A stretch of 64,000 nt of DNA. Origin: Candidatus Poribacteria bacterium. GTDB taxonomy: Bacteria > Abyssobacteria > SURF-5. The stretch spans positions 19,886-83,885 of the forward strand of contig JACRIR010000207.1 in NCBI GenBank assembly GCA_016215705.1, in the 5' to 3' direction. Made by a program: the position numbers and the translations under genes. The notes below the pieces were generated by a model that saw nothing but the letters and a program-made list of their open reading frames with translations, made no database searches and was not told the origin of the DNA. This document shows positions 62,784 to 64,000 of the stretch, piece after piece (within the stretch, counting starts at the first letter, position 1; each line of letters opens with the position of its first letter).

Positions 62784-63041
62784 CTACTTGATAAGCTTAA
62801 TTCTTCGCATTTCCTCTTCGGACCAATCAATGCTCTCCAATATACCTTTCAAGAGCTTAGGTCCATATGTTTTGTGTGGATGATAATGAATTGTGACCCG
62901 CCGCCTACTCCGGGGATGTAAATAAACATAAAAGTTCCCTCTGCTTTCGTCTTTTATCCATCCACTTTTCTCGAGACCCTTAATGAGATCGTCCGCAGTG
63001 ATATTCTTGAGTTGATCCCATACTTGCGGGGAATATTTCAT
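62784..63041 (-). CDS. HicA-like toxin (YcfA family), catalytic His not seen
   Basis: An 85-residue protein with the HicA double-stranded-RNA-binding-like pattern: ITADDLIKGLEKSGWIKDES, then RRVTIHYHPHKTYGPKLLKGILESI. The usual G-S/A-H segment carrying the catalytic His reads GNFYVYLHP, so the His is displaced or lost. It starts nine bases after the HicB-like stop. It may be a weakened toxin or a variant with another catalytic residue. Confidence 0.72.
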   Translation of the reverse strand: MKYSPQVWDQLKNITADDLIKGLEKSGWIKDESRGNFYVYLHPRSRRRVTIHYHPHKTYGPKLLKGILESIDWSEEEMRRIKLIK

Positions 63042-63050
63042 TTGCCGGTC

Positions 63051-63362
63051 TCAGACATAGACGAGGATATTCTCGATGCATTTGGGAGGGCATGCGGGGG
63101 TGGGGGTTTGAAGTGTTTCCTGGGCTCCCGTCGAAGATACCGTTTGCACGGGAGCTATCGGAATGGGCTCATTGTGTTTTATCAGAGATTGAAGATAAAG
63201 GATGACAGCTTTTCTCGCATTCTCAAGAGCTTCTTCTTTCGTATCTCCGTCGACATGCAGGCCTTTTAAAGCGGGACAAAAGGCATGGAATCCCTCTCCG
63301 TCGTTTTCAACGCAGATTCCAATCTCAAATACGGTTTTGACGTGACTTCTTTTCTTGAACAT
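63051..63362 (-). CDS. HicB-like antitoxin
   Basis: A 103-residue protein. FEIGICVENDGEGFHAFCPALKGLHVDGDTKEEALENARKAVILYLQSLI is the HicB partial RNase-H-like fold. The C-terminal tail lacks a clear DNA-binding domain. Start at ATG 63362 after GGGAGC; the track extension to 63401 is less likely. The order antitoxin-toxin with a nine-base gap fits a hicBA pair. Confidence 0.8.
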   Translation of the reverse strand: MFKKRSHVKTVFEIGICVENDGEGFHAFCPALKGLHVDGDTKEEALENARKAVILYLQSLIKHNEPIPIAPVQTVSSTGAQETLQTPTPACPPKCIENILVYV

Positions 63363-63437
63363 ACTCGCTCCCATTTTCTTCTCTTGTTCCAAGCCCTTCA
63401 AAAATGGGTTGTCTTGATTTTGGCACTCTCACTGTCA

Positions 63438-63852
63438 TTATAACAGGAATATTAGGAAGGTGTTACACTCATAATTTTTATCATAAATATACCTTTCTGT
63501 CAAGTTTTCCATTGCGTTCCACGGATCGTCAATCTCAATGAATGTCCAGCGTCCGAAGCCGCCGTGGTTGTTGACGGCGGGAATCCAGAGAGTGCGGGCC
63601 GTGGAGACTTTCACTGCGAACTCGGTTGATGAATTTGTTCTCCCGGGGTTGGTCTTGCGGCCAGTCACTGTCGAACGTGAGTTGCGGCGATTTGCCTTTT
63701 TTCTTCGGTCGTGCAATGGGAATGAGGTAAGAACTTACGCGGCGGCCTTCTACGATTTCGTACGTGATCCCTTCTTCAGAAAATTTAAAGTGGCAGGTGG
63801 GTTCGAGGAAGGGAGAGTTGAGGATCGGGTTGTCGATGACAACTTGTTTCAT
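63438..63852 (-). pseudogene. Remnant of a BPTD_3080-type restriction endonuclease
   Basis: The first about 80 codons (VVIDNPILNSPFLEPTCHFKF, YEIVEGRRVSSYLIPIARPKKKGK, ENKFINRVR) match the start of this large family (about 1000 residues). The adjoining sequence in another frame (KVSTARTLWIPAVNNHGGFGRWTFIEIDDPWNA) matches its very end. So an internal deletion of most of the gene has joined the two ends out of frame. No nuclease could be made. Family naming is from memory of the sequence pattern. Confidence 0.72.
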
Positions 63853-63929
63853 TTATACCCTGTACTACTCACATTCGAAATCTTGAATTCCTGTCGCGAT
63901 TCTCATGACACACCGTATGAAACTCACAC

Positions 63930-64000
63930 GGGCGCAATGAATTGCGCCCCTACAGGAGTATACGAGGGATTTCCGTAGGGGCGCGATTCATCGCGCCCGA
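63930..64000. repeat. TAGGGGCG-type repeats at the window end
   Basis: GGGCGCAATGAATTGCGCCCC and GTAGGGGCGCGATTCATCGC, self-complementary elements of the same type as at 1581, 1621, 52697 and 53911. Confidence 0.7.

Overview
The window looks like the chromosome of an uncultured, strictly anaerobic, diderm bacterium. The left edge carries the end of a corrinoid iron-sulfur protein subunit and its methyltransferase, so a Wood-Ljungdahl pathway is present. The right half holds outer-membrane and multiheme cytochrome genes. A prepilin-like H-X9-DG protein, EtfAB with a membrane EtfD-type oxidoreductase, a probable selenoprotein and many intergenic repeats fit a Desulfobacterota-like or PVC-adjacent candidate phylum. 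The sequence alone does not settle the lineage.

Layout. (1) 0-2.2 kb: acsD (partial), acsE and ndk. (2) 2.6-14 kb: a FadR-type regulator with a readable promoter and operator, then two copies of a two-gene module (CrtI-like FAD oxidoreductase plus SCP2-like lipid carrier). Next come a decayed MntA/HepT toxin-antitoxin pair, an FkbM methyltransferase, a Tat-exported amidohydrolase, a rubrerythrin-like protein, a thioredoxin-fold protein with an in-frame UGA at the UxxC position, and a GNAT acetyltransferase. (3) 14.6 kb: a hexaheme cytochrome. (4) 16-37.6 kb, all on the + strand: a TetR regulator, a winged-helix/ferredoxin protein, a phosphoesterase, a truncated HgdB-like gene, two 2-enoate/dienoyl-CoA reductase-like flavoproteins flanking an Asp/Glu racemase-family enzyme, etfAB, etfD, an NrfD/molybdopterin/FeS complex, an aconitase-type hydratase (two subunits), a PEP-mutase-family lyase, a TIGR04076-like protein and an OYE-family reductase. 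Five promoters spread along this block share one architecture (TTGAC-N17/18-TATAAT followed by an AT-rich element). They suggest one regulon, most simply under the TetR protein.

(5) 38-61.6 kb: a prepilin-like gene, then a long minus-strand locus. It encodes an NtrC-type response regulator, a PilZ-like protein, a histidine kinase, a two-domain periplasmic binding protein with one heme motif, a 20-heme cytochrome, two CsgG-like lipoproteins, a beta-barrel protein with an inserted NHL propeller, a 9+1-heme cytochrome, two hexaheme cytochromes, two NHL proteins, 16- and 26-heme cytochromes and a small lipoprotein. I count about 85 potential heme sites here. Four sigma-54-type promoters (GG-N10-GC) sit before these genes and one before the distant 14.6-kb hexaheme, which fits control by the local sigma-54 activator. 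The best reading is an extracellular electron-transfer conduit. (6) 62-64 kb: an intact MntA/HepT pair, HicBA, and the remnant of a restriction endonuclease.

Between genes there are two striking repeat families. One is an approximately 40-47 bp near-perfect palindrome (11 recognisable copies plus one degenerate) whose outer arms differ between copies yet stay complementary. The other is strictly 7-bp-phased arrays of RAACCNT heptamers (7 arrays), most of them just upstream of ribosome-binding sites.
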